Source: Siphlonurus alternatus
Lineage: Eukaryota > Arthropoda > Insecta > Ephemeroptera > Siphlonuridae
NCBI GenBank assembly: GCA_949825025.1
Contig: OX463781.1
Location: 1,448,066-1,512,065 of the forward strand
DNA: 64,000 nt
Reading direction: 5' to 3'
Shown here: positions 48,777 through 61,124 of the stretch, piece by piece
Numbering within the stretch: position 1 is the first letter of the stretch
How the letters are laid out: each line of letters opens with the position of its first letter
Made by a program: the position numbers and the translations under genes
Notes under the pieces: generated by a model
Databases searched by the model: none
Told to the model about the DNA's origin: nothing
The model's input: only the letters and a program-made list of their open reading frames with translations

Positions 48777-50040
48777 TAGGGCTGTAGAAAACTCGAAAAA
48801 TTTCAGCTTGATCTCGAAAAAAAAAGCTCGAATTTGCTCGAAACCTGATATTTCGAGCCGAAGCTCGAAAATCGAGCCAGGCTTGAAAATCGAACCAAGT
48901 TCGAAAATCGAGCCAAGCTCAAAAATCGAGCCAAATCTTGAAATGGCTCAAAATCGAGTCCAAATTCGAAATATTATTTTTTGCTTTATAGATAACTGTG
49001 CAATAATCTTGATAGAATCTATAAATACGCAAATTAATCATAACAAACTAAGGAGAAATGTTTTTAAATTAATTTTCGTTCTCTTTCAATTTGTGTGTGC
49101 TATAATTTAGTAGAAAAAAAAAACACAGCGGAACTACAAGATTTTTTTTCTGTTTAATTGAGGAGCTTAAGTTATGAATTGTCAATTGAATTAACTATAT
49201 TAAACCCTCTGAATAACGCCTACTTCATAGTCAAACAATTTTATTCTTAAATTTTTTATTTTATTTTTTTCCAAATAATATGTTAGGGATGCTATATTAG
49301 TTCTGCTATTAGAGTAAACATTGAAGCATTCAAAGTTAAACACAGTATTGTTATAACTAAGTCGTGTGAAGAAGTTTTAAGAATAAGTCGTGATAAAAAT
49401 ATATATATCTTTATAAATACCTCATTCTCATGCTAAACTTTTTGACCATTTTACCTGCTTGTGTCTTTGCATGTGTCAATCGCAGTGTGATTAAAGATTT
49501 TCAAGAAAGAACTTAACATTGGCAGAAAATTAAGAGACGCGTTTATTTTTGTATTGAATAAAAATTTTATAGCAGAGCTTTTTATATACATTTTTAAATG
49601 TCAGTTAACCTTAAATACCGCTACTTCCTCCCTGCGTGTCTGTCCATCGGTGTCGGACCCTCCAGGTAGTATTTTTACTAGGTCAACAACCCCACAACAC
49701 AAGTTAAATAACGTATAAGTATAAGAGAATATTCAACTAAAACTCCCATTAAGTGAAAACATGTGCAGTACCTATAGCGTATAATGGTAATTATGTATAT
49801 AAAATATATTTTTTCTGAATTTACGTAGTAAAAATAAATTAACAATTCAAGCAACGGCCCAATACTCGAAAAGCTCGGATTTGGCTCGAATGTCGAGAAA
49901 CTCGATTTCGGCTCGAATGTCGAAAAGCTCAATTTCGGCTCGAAACTCGAAAAACTCGGTTTTCGGTACACAATAAAATCGAGATCCCGAAAATTTTGGC
50001 TCGATCCGACTCGAATCTCGAGATCGATTTCACAGCCCTA
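48777..50040. mobile_element. hAT-like element P1 with TCGA-rich interior
   Basis: Inverted ends TAGGGCTGT/ACAGCCCTA and an exact 8-bp duplication GTACATTT (48769-48776, 50041-50048). Near both ends short self-complementary units such as CTCGAAAATCGAGCC recur many times. The middle is AT-rich. No transposase frame seen. Confidence 0.85.
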
Positions 50041-50452
50041 GTACATTTTACTACACATAAAATGGAGTATTTCTTGAGTAATTATAATTATTTAATTATT
50101 ATAATAAGTTAATAACAATTATATAATTAATTAACGAGATCACGGTTAAAAATGTTGCAAAAGACGTACAGAAAATTTATCACAGGCTAAAAAATCACAG
50201 TGGCATTTTTTTTTAAAAACTTTCACAATTCATGAATTAAAATTTTAAATTTTAATTTTTTATATTTTTATAAGACTTTCTTTGCTTTGGCGCAACGCAC
50301 ATCAGTATTTACTTAGTATCATGTTATTTCCAACTGACTAAATTTAGTACTTCTCTTTAATCACATACAATAAATTGAACCTGCTGGTAATTACCACACC
50401 AGGTAACATCAAAATACTGCAGATGGCACAAAATTTTATCAGTTAAGGATTA

Positions 50453-50812
50453 AGTGTATTTATTTTTTATGGTAAAAAAATAAAAAATTTCCATCAAAAC
50501 ATAATATAAGAGAACAAAATGACTGTTCACTTTCTGAAGTAAAAAAGTAATTATTGATATTTTTATTCCAGTGTTAGAGATATTTTTAGATATTTTTTAA
50601 TTTTTTTAGTTGAAAAAGGTGGTGATAAATGGCTGCCATATTTCCAATGATATTCTCAGTTCTCACTATTTATTTATACCCTGAATATCTCGGAAACTAG
50701 ACTGACTTTTGCTTCATTTTTTTTATGAAAATTTATGTTGTAATGTAAGGAAGTTAGTTATAATTTCCAAAGTGAATCACCATCTCCTAAGACTAGAGAC
50801 AATAATCCTTAA
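50453..50812 (+). mobile_element. MITE-V copy 2, TTAA-flanked
   Basis: TTAAGGATTAAGTG to GACAATAATCCTTAA; interior matches 14460-14706 in reverse. Confidence 0.7.
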
Positions 50813-51535
50813 CATTTATTATATTACGCTGAAATATTTAGTAAAATATTAAAAATAAATATAACTTTGTTGAACTTATATCGGCGTTTAGCACAAAATG
50901 AAATCAGCCAAAACTCACTAATTTAAATACACACTCAATTACAGTGCCATTAGCTGCGTTCACATGACGATATTTCTATTAGTACGTATAAAATATAATT
51001 TTCTTCATTTTTATTATTACTTTCATGATGGGCACTATAATACAAAACTATAACATCTATATTATAGTCAAAATTTCAAATTACATCTCAGCCTATGAGG
51101 CAAATGAAAAAGATTGTTGAGAATTAATTAGTCCATTCACTAAAAGTGCAATGTTCATTCATCCAAAACGTATAATAATATAATAATAATATTCGTTGGC
51201 GACGCTTCATAAGAATAAAATTTTCCATCCTCAAAGAATACGAGGAACACCGTCAAGTGAACGTAGTAATTTTTATCAAAAAATTCACCTGGAAAATTTT
51301 CATGATTACGATACACAATGTGATTTTAAAAAAGAACTGTCCACAGCCCTCACATAATCTTCCAACCAACAATATCGATCATCGACTTGCACAAACAAGT
51401 TTGCTCCTACTGTTTTTCATGTTACTGTCACTTTTGCAATATTCTGCCAGTTTCCTGAATCTAACTCCATTCACACAAAGCTACTGTCGCAGTCAAAAGT
51501 GTTGAGTCCAAGTTTGGTGAATTGTTGAATGATTG
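50813..51535. other. No recognisable gene
   Basis: AT-rich upstream flank of Grd; nothing recognised. Confidence 0.4.
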
Positions 51536-51536
51536 G

Positions 51537-51730
<194 letters not shown>

Positions 51731-52086
51731 CAAGAACACATTTTTATCAATCGGCAGCACTTTTAGAAAGTGGTTTTCAGGTAAAATTGTTCACCCAGAC
51801 AGATGGAGCAAAAATTACAAAAAACTAAAGCAAGCGACAGTTACAAACAGATCGTTATAATCCTTTGAAGGCTTCATTTAGCATCGCATTTCTTCACTTC
51901 CTTCACTATATATTTTCTACAATAAATTTTACAATGTTGATGCACTTACTTCTAGCCTGATATTGTACACGTTAGAGTGCATTACTATATATTATTCATT
52001 CTCTGCAGCCATCAACCTACGAGAGATGAGTCAATAAAGTTAAAATATTGATTTAGAAAATTCATATCGTCAGATTATTGTTGTTT

Positions 52087-52351
52087 TTAGTTGAAAAAAT
52101 CACATCTTCAATTCATCCTTTACACGTCTAAAGCTTATCTTTTTACCTCCAAAACACATCTGTTTTTCTCGTCGCTCAAAGTAAGACTAAAATGGAGACA
52201 ATATTTTTAACATTTTGTGTTGAATAAAAGGAAAAAATACGTAATCTTGTCTTTGCCTTCTTTTTTCCTCTAAAATGGTGCAAAATAAGAAGAAATTAGA
52301 TGAGGAGAAATGTTAAAAGTGAATAAAAGATGAAATTTATTTCAACTCGGG
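52087..52351 (+). mobile_element. MITE-A copy 19
   Basis: TTTAGTTGAAAAAATCACATC to TTTATTTCAACTCGGG. Confidence 0.88.
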
Positions 52352-52890
52352 ATGTAAAAAAAATATTATTGACTAATTTTTAAGACATATTTTTGTACAA
52401 TATTAGCATGTAAACATACATACAAATTAAGAATGAATTAAATGGCAGTAAATTTTTCAATATATAATTTAAAGACATATTCTGCAACATTAATTTCATT
52501 TTGAGAACAATGATTGACAAGTGCATATTGAAACACGAACAATGAGAACAAATTGTTATCAAATATGTAGGCTACGTTCTAGTTTGCATCGAGACAGCTG
52601 CAAGTGACGTTGACTAAAAGAAATACAAAGCAGTGAAGTCCCCGGGTCATTCCTACTTATTATTCATAACGCTTAAAGGGGCTGCACAGTTAGAATTTAT
52701 TTCATTTTCTCACTGTAGCTTGTCAGCGAATAAAAACTGCCAGTGTGTCACAGCTCCTGCAATAAATGCATTTAAATATATGTATTTTAATGTCACTTTT
52801 GTGCTTCAAAATATAAATTTAAATGCACTTAGTATATTTAATCATTTTTGTAAAATGCAAGCTTACATTTTCTCTGTGGTGCTTTATCAT
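52352..52890. other. No recognisable gene
   Basis: AT-rich; an 86-codon frame at 52633-52893 has no family resemblance that I can see. Confidence 0.4.
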
Positions 52891-53545
52891 TAACCCTGGC
52901 ATTATCAAGGAATTTTTTAGGTCACACATTTTACCAAAGGAGGGGGGGAGGTCAAAACGAACCGTTATTTAAATCACGTGTTAAAAAAAATTAAGTTTTT
53001 TATCATTACTATTTTTAGTGAAATACATTGTTGGGTATCTAACTAGGGATTTCAAAATTTTCAGTTTTTTGGAGCAACGTTTTACATTTTTTTAGTCACT
53101 TTAAAAGTGTTAAGGATCTTTTTGACTTCCTCTCCCTCCTTGGTAATAAAACCTAGCATTTCCGAAATTCCTTTAAAAGTGACCAAAAATGCGGTAAAAT
53201 ACTGACTAAAAAAAATCTGGACAAAATAATTGTAATCTTTAAAAATGGATTATTTGCAAAGCCGTGGCTGCCCCGTTCTGAAAGAGCCCGCGAAACGCTC
53301 AAGTTAGGGTTTGGAAGATCCGGGGTTTTAAACTTAGTAAGTAATTAGAAGTATAGAAGTGCCCATTAGGATTTGATAAAAAAATGATAGGCAACCACAA
53401 TGTTTAAAAATTAGTAAAAAAAAAAATAATAAAAAAAAAAAAAAAAAAAACACAGTGATTTAAATAGTGATTAGTTTTGGCCACTTCCCCCCCCCCTTCC
53501 CCTGCTATAGCATGGGGCAAATTCCTTGATAACTCAAGGGTAAAA
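52891..53545. mobile_element. MITE-O with nested SINE 3' end
   Basis: AACCCTGGCATTATCAAGG at the left, AATTCCTTGATAACTCAAGG at the right. A 5S-SINE tail fragment occupies about 53262-53385. Confidence 0.6.
53262..53385 (+). mobile_element. 5S-SINE 3' fragment, tail type 1
   Basis: AGCCGTGGCTGCCCCGTTC, AGAGCCCGCGAAACGCTCAA, GGGGTTTTAAACTTAGTAAG and AATTAGAAGTATAGAAGTG, followed by A-rich sequence. Confidence 0.75.
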
Positions 53546-53965
53546 AGTTCTATTGACAATACAGTTGCTTTGTAACCTTTATGTTACTACACTGTTTAAA
53601 AGGTAAGATCATGCACAAAATGAACTAGTATGATTGAACTTTCCCTTCTCCCCCCCCCCTCTCCAGCTCGTGTGCAAACACGCAGAAATGTTCGTGTCAA
53701 CACACTCCAGAATGATGAAAAATTTTGAGAATTAATTTAGAAGCTGCGTGAGAGGTAACGAACATTGTGCAAACCAAACTGAAGAACCACGCATCTCAGA
53801 GTAAACAGCCACTAATGCATTAGTATCAATTATACAAGGTTCATCGGAATATTACTAGTGAAAATTCATAAATTTGTAATAAAACGTTTTCAATCGTTCT
53901 GTATCATGATTAATATGTTGAACATCATTTTGTTTCATTTACATAACTTAATTAAATGAAATCTT

Positions 53966-54170
53966 CCCAAATTAAAATAAATGTCATCTTTTATTCGATA
54001 TTAAACTCTCCTCTCGTCTTTTCTCCTCTTCTTGAGCATAAAATATTAGAAATATTGTCTCCATTTCATCTTTACTTTGAGCGAAGAGGAAATAATATGT
54101 GTTTTGGAGGTAAAAAGATTTGGTTTAGACGTGTAAAGGATGAGGTGAAGACGTAATTTTTCAACTAGGG
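53966..54170 (-). mobile_element. MITE-A copy 20, internally deleted
   Basis: AAAATAAATGTCATCTTTTATT to GTAATTTTTCAACTAGGG. It lacks the ATTTTGCACCATTTTAGAGG block. Confidence 0.85.
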
Positions 54171-54189
54171 TTTGTAACGACGATTTTGT

Positions 54190-54328
54190 ACAGTCATCGC
54201 CTCGGAAATTTTCCCTTTGCAGCCCTGTAGTTAATTTAGTCTTATATACGAGCATAGGACGTTTTAAAACACAAGGCATGAAGATAAACAAGTGGGAAAT
54301 TTTTCATGGCGATGACTATACCTTAACC
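54190..54328. mobile_element. MITE-S copy 4
   Basis: TGTACAGTCATCGCCTCGG to ATGGCGATGACTATACC, with GGAAATTTTCCC and GGGAAATTTTTC inside. Confidence 0.75.
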
Positions 54329-54604
54329 CTAGTATTACCAAGGCAGTTGGAGAGGGGTCGAGATGACCCACATCAACTCTTCTAAAAAGGGGAAAAAATG
54401 TAAAAAACTGCTCCAAAATTTTGTTTTAAATCCTTACAATTGTTAGTTAAGCAACGAGCAAATTATTTTCACAAAAAAAGTTGATAAAAAACTTTAAAAT
54501 AAAGTTTATTGTGGAGTCAACATAGTGATTTAAATAGGGGGTGGTTTGGAACCTCCCCCTCCCCTCTCACTTGGTACAGCATTGGCAATGCTAATGCTGG
54601 TTAG
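54323..54604. mobile_element. MITE-O copy
   Basis: TAACCCTAGTATTACCAAGG to GCAATGCTAATGCTGGTTAG; GGGGTCGAGATGACCC inside the left end. Confidence 0.65.
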
Positions 54605-55554
54605 TCTATTTTTATGCATCGAAAACTTTGAATTGCACCCAGCATTACAAATTATGCACATTTCACTTTTTATACTTCTTGCAAAATAATAACAATTATA
54701 CGAAATGGTTATAGGACTTAAATATATTAAGTATAAAGGCAAATTTCAACCAAACATTGTATCTGTGAGACTCGTAACTTTCATCAATTTAAAGCGAATT
54801 AAGTTTGTAAATTGTGCAACTGTTATCAAATTGTCTAAATTATGTAACCTTTTTTACTTACTTTTATAATTGCTTGCTATTTGTTATATATCGTCCCTCG
54901 TCTGGAATAATGAGATGTCTACCAAAATTCATGTGAAATAATGAGCTGTCTGCTAAATTAGGTGAGTCCAATTATAACATTAAAGAAAGCTCATTATTGC
55001 ACTAATTTTGGTGGGTAGATAGTTCATTATATGAGGCATGATATCCTAATTATTATACACTGTTAATAAAATGTTCTATTTCATTTCGATCGTATTGTGT
55101 GCCCATAATTTGTTATGCTTATATCATTGAAATTCTTGGATTTGTTATTACTCTAAAAGTAAGAAAATGTTAATATAAAAATAATAAAAATTTATCTGTC
55201 TATTACTCTATCTATACTTATTTTCTAGCACTGTGTTTTTTCTGAAATTAATAAAATTTATTTTTCTAATTGTTATTTTAATATTATAATTTATTTTAAT
55301 ATATAGAGTGCAACAATATATTATTATTGTTCTTTTTATAGAAATGTATTGTTTGCAATCTTGCCTAAAATTCATAAAACAATATAATTGTGTCAAATTA
55401 GTGAAAAAAAAATGGTTCAAGAGTATGGAATTAAGATGAATTCATACGTCCAGAAATGCAAGAAATTGTATCAACAAGTAGGTACTAATATGTTAAGGAT
55501 AAAAAAAAAAAAAGATTTTTGCCGACTTTTTCTCTGAAAGCAACAAATCTCCTC
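54605..55554. other. No recognisable gene
   Basis: AT-rich. 54890-55030 has an inverted phrase pair (AATAATGAG/CTCATTAT) suggesting a degraded small MITE. Confidence 0.4.
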
Positions 55555-55729
55555 GAGGTAGGCAACTTTTTCAGCAACAAAACAGGGCAGGTTGCATATC
55601 TTGACAGGGGCAATAAATTGAAAAGTTCCCGTAAGCATAACATGGTGATTAACAAGGCTGCAGAAGAGAACTTTTGATAGGCGAGGAGTGTGAATAAGGT
55701 CAGAATAATTCAAAGTTCATAATTAACAG

Positions 55730-55892
55730 TGGGAGGTGTGGCGCAGTGCACTTGATCGGGTCTCGTCAGGTCACCGAAGTCAAACAACGCCTAGCGTGGT
55801 TAGTAGTTAAATGGGTGACCATTTGCAACAAACACGTTTCCCACCCAGGGGTAAATCGTTGCGCTTTTCCACTATGTGCCGCCAGCCAATGA
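55730..55892 (+). mobile_element. 5S-rRNA-derived SINE head, 3' truncated
   Basis: GGTGTGGCGCAGTGCACTTG, TCGGGTCTCGTCAGGTCACC, CTAGCGTGGTTAGTAG, GGGTGACC, then CCCACCCAGGGGTAAATCG; stops at CCACTATGTG. Confidence 0.85.
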
Positions 55893-56779
55893 AATAGCGT
55901 AAAATCAAGCAACGTTGCCAAATAGTTGAGCGCCTCTTTTGTTCATGCAGCTCTAGGTGTGTCACCATAATGGCAACGTAGCGCCTTTTTCATTGTCTCG
56001 CGGCATCGTTTGATGTGCGGTTTAGCTTGAGCCCCAATGTACTCGTCACGCATTTAATTAGATTTTCTTCTTATTTGTAATGTTCTCTGTAATCTCGGTC
56101 ATTGGTTGACAGTTTGCAATGAAGGATCTGATTGGTCCGACACGAGCCGAATATTTACGAGCATCTCCGAACATAACCTAAATGGATATGACGGCAAGTG
56201 TAGGCGAAAAATGCGGGAAATTAAAAAAAAAAAGTAAAAGTAGATTGTAAATTATACATGCTGTCAATATGAGAGACTGCATGGGTATTTTCAGAGAACT
56301 GCTGAACATTAATTTACGAGAGAAATGTCTCAGTGTATTAATGACTCCTCCTCTCATAGAGGCAGCCTAACAGATGTAATGCTAGCGTCACATTCCTGGC
56401 TCAGCTCCACATCATATCTACAAACTTGTGCAAGTCGATCACCAAAACCTGACCCGCCCTGCATCTGAGGTGAAGCTTGACCGGCAAGCACCGGATGTTA
56501 CACTAACATTACAATACATCTAGATGGACCGCTTCTATAAAAGCAGGCGGAGCCATGAATGAAATAGAACATTTTTTTTGCAAATTACTGTACACTTCTT
56601 TTACGTCCTAATCTAGAGCTGAAAACAACGTGCCAAGTGTCAAAGGTTGAAGTTCTGCTGTTCCCCACCAACCACTTGTGGCGCTGGTGTAGCATGAGAG
56701 GTGACGGGATGGTAAATAAAGGGGCCTCTTTGTAAAATTATAAGCAGGTTACACTGAATTTGGCTTGTCATGCTTCATA
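55893..56779. other. Moderately GC-rich spacer, no gene
   Basis: 55900-56000 and 56390-56480 are GC-richer without an ORF. TGTGGCGCTGGTGTAGC at 56681 matches the ends of the 5182 element. Confidence 0.4.
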
Positions 56780-57480
56780 TGTACACTTGACGCATCGGAA
56801 AATTTCTTTTTACAGCCTTGTTAATCACCATATACCCTGCGTTATGTCTAGGGGCATGGTGATTAACAGAAAAGAGAAATTTTCTGTTTAAACTACAGAA
56901 AAAAGTAATACGTCTCATGTTTTTTGTAAAGAGGAGGTATTCTTGTATAAATCTATTTAAAAATAATGAAATTTTGACACTGCCAAGTATTCTTATCTTT
57001 GAAAGTGTAAGCTATGTTAAAAAGAATATGGATGTTTTTAAACAGCATGAAGTAAATCATGGTCATAATACAAGAAACTTAAAACATGTGATAGCACCCA
57101 AATGGTGCAGACTTAATATGTACAAGAACGGTCCGTTTCTTAGCTGCCTCCGATTATATAATAAGTTACCAAGTAAGATTAAATGTATTGGAAATGTGAA
57201 ATTATTTCAAACAGCTGTGAAAAAAATGTTAATTGACAAGTGCTTTTATAGTGTGCAGAAATACTTGGACTATGACTTTAATGATATCATTGTAAATTAA
57301 TTTTTTGTTTTTAATGTTATATAATAGTGTAATTGTCTTTTTACAGCTTAGCTAGTTACTATTGACTTGTCCTAGAAACCTAAACATATATCATGTATTG
57401 ATATTATGATTGTAGGAGAAATGGAATTAATAAAAATATTTTGAATTTTGAATTTTGAATTTCTGAGGCGACGATTGTAC
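56780..57480. mobile_element. MITE-S copy 5, split by the non-LTR insertion
   Basis: Left part 56780-56886 (GTACACTTGACGCATCGG, GGGGCATGGTGATTAACA, GAAATTTTCTG). Right end 57460-57480 (TTTCTGAGGCGACGATTGTAC). Joined, they form the usual MITE-S end. Confidence 0.8.
56887..57457 (+). pseudogene. 5'-truncated non-LTR retrotransposon, reverse transcriptase C-terminus
   Basis: An open frame is continuous from the insertion point (56887) to TAA at 57298-57300, about 137 codons. LQKKVIRLMF near the start, ILTLPSILIFESVSYVKKN, HGHNTRN, KNGPFLSCLRLYNKLPSKIK, FQTAVKKMLIDKCFYS and a final YLDYDF are the order seen in the C-terminal tail of jockey/CR1-like ORF2 proteins after the RT domain. The catalytic RT and endonuclease parts are missing. 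A 157-bp 3' UTR follows and ends in repeats of TTTTGAA instead of poly(A). Flanked by TTTCTG on both sides (56881-56886 and 57460-57465). The lack of internal stops suggests a fairly recent insertion. Family assignment from recalled motifs. Confidence 0.85.
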
Positions 57481-57639
57481 TATGAAAAGCATCAGGAATA
57501 ATTTCGCAGAAAAGAAGTGTACAGTTTTATTTGTGTCTTTTTTTAATATCATCACTAGACTGATTTGACCACTGATTTGTGTATATTTGATATTATATTA
57601 TGTGAAGAACTACTTCAAAAATTTTCAAATTGTACCTGG

Positions 57640-57962
57640 ATAACGGAGTATCGACCTCAAAAATTTTTATATAGCAGAAATGGATAGAGGATGAAAAGTT
57701 ATGTTACTCTGATTTTTTTCAGATTTTTTAGGGACCGGGAAGTATTGCTAAAAAGTTTTGGCGAGGTCGGGTTCGAATCCACGTCCCTTTTGGGTCCTAT
57801 CTTTTATTAAGAGAGGCGGCAAGAGGCGGCACTTTTTCTGCACTTTCAATAATTTTTAAAAAATAGTTGCCGGGCTGTAAAAAATCTGAAAAAAATCAGA
57901 GTAGCGTAACTTTGCACCCTCTATCCATTTCTGCAATAAAAAAATTGAGGTCGGTACTCCAT
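57640..57962. mobile_element. MITE-E copy with a tRNA-like fragment
   Basis: GGAGTATCGACCTCAAAAA to TTGAGGTCGGTACTCC inverted ends; AGCAGAAATGGATAGAGG and complement inside. 57756-57790 holds GAGGTCGGGTTCGAATCC, a tRNA T-arm / B-box. Confidence 0.75.
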
Positions 57963-58528
57963 TGTATTAATTAACTTATTTAGCATACTGAATTTTCAAT
58001 AATTGTCGTAAATCACCAAGGAGGTTGAATCTAGTATTTACTAACCAAGTTTAATGTTCTAATTTAATGACATTAAACGTGGTTATAGTAAAAAGATAAC
58101 TTCGTTTCTTGCAATATTGCTGTGATTTATCATTTACCCAATTCATCTGTGTTGTGACCATGCATCTTGACTAAACATCTGAGTTGAGCCTTACATTGCC
58201 TCCCGCTCGATCTTTTCTGATGTCACCTCCAGAAACTCCTGCCGCGAACAGCTGTTCACCATCGATCGTGACACAACACGTGCGTGTGTGAGCTGCGGTT
58301 ACATGTTATTGAAACACGTGCTTCAATATCACCACGTGCATTGCAGCTTGCATCAGCTGATCGTTTGAATTCGTAAACTTTCCGCTAAGCGTCGACCAAT
58401 CAGAAATCAGAAGGCTTGCGCATGCAGCCAATTAGAGGGCACTTCTGGTTTTTAAGTCCAAGCGTATGTGTTTTCAGCTTGAAGATACTGAGCTGCGATT
58501 GCATGCTATTGACGTATTTCAGTACTGC
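57963..58528. other. No recognisable gene
   Basis: 58200-58460 is GC-richer with repeated GAGCTGCG(G/A)TT(A/G)CATG and CACGTG phrases, likely another decayed element. Confidence 0.4.
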
Positions 58529-58693
58529 CTCGTGCATTTCCACAAGCGGGGCTTGGCGGGGCAAAAAAGCGCACTTGCTTTAATCTCGTATGGCGGTCAT
58601 TTTGGCAATAAAATTCCTCCTCGCAAGGTGAGGATATCCCGAGCCTCGGCACGCGATTTTTTAGCTTTCCTCGCTCCATGGAAATGCACCTTT
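58529..58693. mobile_element. MITE-C copy 3
   Basis: CGTGCATTTCCACAAGCGGGG, GCACTTGCTTTAATCTCGTA, CTCCATGGAAATGCACCTTT. Confidence 0.8.
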
Positions 58694-58975
58694 ATTCGCG
58701 TCGCAGGATGAAATCGCTCATGTAAATTCACCTTTAAGGTGGATTCACATGAGCAAGGTGGATTCACATGAGCGATATCCAGCCTGCGACGCGACGCAAA
58801 TAATGCGCACTTGCTGTACACGTAACATCCATTGGCGGCCATGCGATTGAAAAAAAGAGCATCGTAATTTCACGCGATATTCGCCACCGCAATGGCGAAT
58901 TCACTTTCGCATAGGATTTCACAGCTTGTGTGACGAAATCGCGTCGCATCGCCTTATCGCCATCTGAATCCACCT
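58694..58975. mobile_element. MITE-B end plus complete MITE-B sharing a TTAA
   Basis: A 3' remnant (CGTCGCAGGATGAAATCG to TTCACC) runs into CACCTTTAAGGTGG. The next copy (58738-58972) has its terminal GGTGGATTCACATGAGC duplicated in tandem. Confidence 0.8.
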
Positions 58976-59557
58976 TTAGACGTGGAGCCGCAGTTACAGT
59001 GAATGTAAAAGGCGGTTACAGTGTCTATATATTGTATAGATACTAGCAAATATATTTTACTCTATTTATAAATCTGCAGAACCAATGTTTTTATAATTAA
59101 TCAAAATCTCTTATAATTATGTCAATAATTGGATTTTCTCAACTTAATAACGCAGCCCTCCATATGAAATCTCGCACAGATAAATTTGAGTCACGAGAGA
59201 CAGAGATAAATCGCCCAAAGATGATCTCACATGGCTGGTAAGCAGCACAACTGGGAGCTTGTAGCTGAAAGTCGGCCAGATTCAATTAGACGAGAACGAA
59301 ATGGAATTAGCTTTTGTTTGTACGTAAGTTATGGAAAATACAGCGTTCAATGAGATGCTTTTGTTGTTATTAGAATATTGTTATTTGTTCCATAATGTCA
59401 TGCTATTACAATACATGATGTTATTAACAGCAAAAAGAAATGCATGGACGTAGTATATTGATTATTTTAACAAAATAATTGGTGCGAATTTGCGGATTAT
59501 TTTTAAAAATAAATAACATATAATAATACTAAAGAAAGCAATAATTTCAATTACGTC
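58976..59557. other. No recognisable gene
   Basis: AT-rich, without visible structure. Confidence 0.4.
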
Positions 59558-59558
59558 T

Positions 59559-59735
59559 ATTATATTATATTATATTATATTATATTATATTATATTATAT
59601 TATATTATATTATATTATATTATATTATATTATATTATATTATATTATATTATATTATATTATATTATATTATATTATATTATATTATATTATATTATAT
59701 TATATTATATTATATTATATTATATTATATTATAC
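59559..59735 (+). repeat. (ATTAT)n pentanucleotide array, about 35 units
   Basis: Uninterrupted TATAT-TATAT type array with one variant at its end (TATAC). Confidence 0.97.
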
Positions 59736-59943
59736 TATATAAAGCATTTATTTAAAATAAAGCGAGTGATCTGTATGAAATAGGTTGAAAAATGCAATCC
59801 TTTAAAAATTAAAGATGGGTGCTACCCTTGAGTCTTATTTACAATTATATAAAAAATTATGGGCAAAATTAATGAATTGAATTGCAGATTTATGTAGAGC
59901 ATTATGTACAGATTATTCAGTAATTATAAATAAGTAGGACTAT

Positions 59944-60184
59944 TTTAGTTGAAATAAATTTCATCTCTTTTATTCGCTATTAAACGCTTAATTTGCCTAA
60001 TTCCCTCCTATATTGCACCATTTTAGAGGAGAAAATGCGAGATTACGTCTTCTTTTTCCTCCTCTTGATTTTTAGAAATATTGTTTTCATTTCATCCTCA
60101 CTTTGAGCGAGGAAAAAATAAGATGTGCAGTTATTGAAGTAAAAAGGTTACGTTTACGAGGAAGACGTAATTTTTCAACTAGGG
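59944..60184 (-). mobile_element. MITE-A copy 21
   Basis: TTTTAGTTGAAATAAATTTC to GACGTAATTTTTCAACTAGG. Confidence 0.88.
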
Positions 60185-60707
60185 TGTTAATATTATTTGT
60201 AAATTGTTAAAAGTTTATTTTTAAAATTTAACGAAGTCGAATTGAAAAATTTTCCACTCGCATCAAAATCGTTGTTTTGAAAACTGAGCACACAATCTTC
60301 ACACACGCAGTCTTTGAGCGGCGTCCCATTCTTCGTGGCGGTTTGATGTGTGAATTTTTGATGTTCATATTTGAAGTTAAATGTTTGATGTTTCGTCCCG
60401 ACAGTCAAACAAGTTTTTGTGAAAAGTGAAAATATGAACGTCGTCACTTCAAACGAAGAGACTGAAATTAAAAGTGGTGAAAGGACGTGTATTTAAAAAT
60501 CAAACAATTACACGGATAATTACTTAGACTGCAAAATGGAAATATTAACTTAGTGTTTACAAAATAAGTTATAAATGATACAAAATTCCTGAGAACTGTT
60601 TTCCAGTAATTTAACAAGTGCTTTGATTTTAGCCTCTCTCCCCCCCCCTCCCCCCTAAAAACGTAATAAGATCTCCCACGATCCGTCTCTTTGCCTCTAT
60701 TATTATG
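60185..60707. other. No recognisable gene
   Basis: Repeated phrase TTTGATGTTT/TTTGAAGTTAAATG near 60350-60400; short open frames only. Confidence 0.4.
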
Positions 60708-60905
60708 ATTTTTTTTTCTTTTTTTACAAAGATACATCCCTAAGAGCTTACAGCTCGAGGCAGGGTAATGGGTAGGGATGAGGTAGGGAACGGATAGTGG
60801 CCACGGCCTGTTACACGTCCCAACATTCACTAAGGTGAGACTGAGGGAACCGTGGAAAACTCAGTCTGGACGGACACCTCTATCTTTAATTAATGGACCA
60901 AATTC
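60708..60905 (-). mobile_element. 5S-SINE 3' half, tail type 2
   Basis: Complement of the shared domain (ACTGAGGGAACCGTGGAAAA) and of the type 2 tail (ACATCCCTAAGAGCTTACAG), with a T-run as the A-tail. The head is missing. Confidence 0.8.
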
Positions 60906-61124
60906 TTACGGCGACCATTTTAGTTTTATTACCAATATTATAAGTAAATTTTTGGTACTCAAACTCAATTCATTGCTTCATTCTTAATTGGTATCAGGAC
61001 GTAGTATTAATTTATCAGTAAGGGCTGCCTCACACAGAATCGTATATTTCGCAGCGTATTATATCGATAAAAAAGTAAGAACCTGTGTTGCTGAGCGCAC
61101 ATACAGCTTCGTTTGACTTTGTAC

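Noticed and set aside
57756..57830. tRNA gene
   Set aside because: Only the T-arm is visible; no A box, anticodon arm or acceptor stem pairing.
60193..60447. 84-codon minus frame with four Cys
   Set aside because: AT-rich surroundings, no recognisable domain and no splice context.
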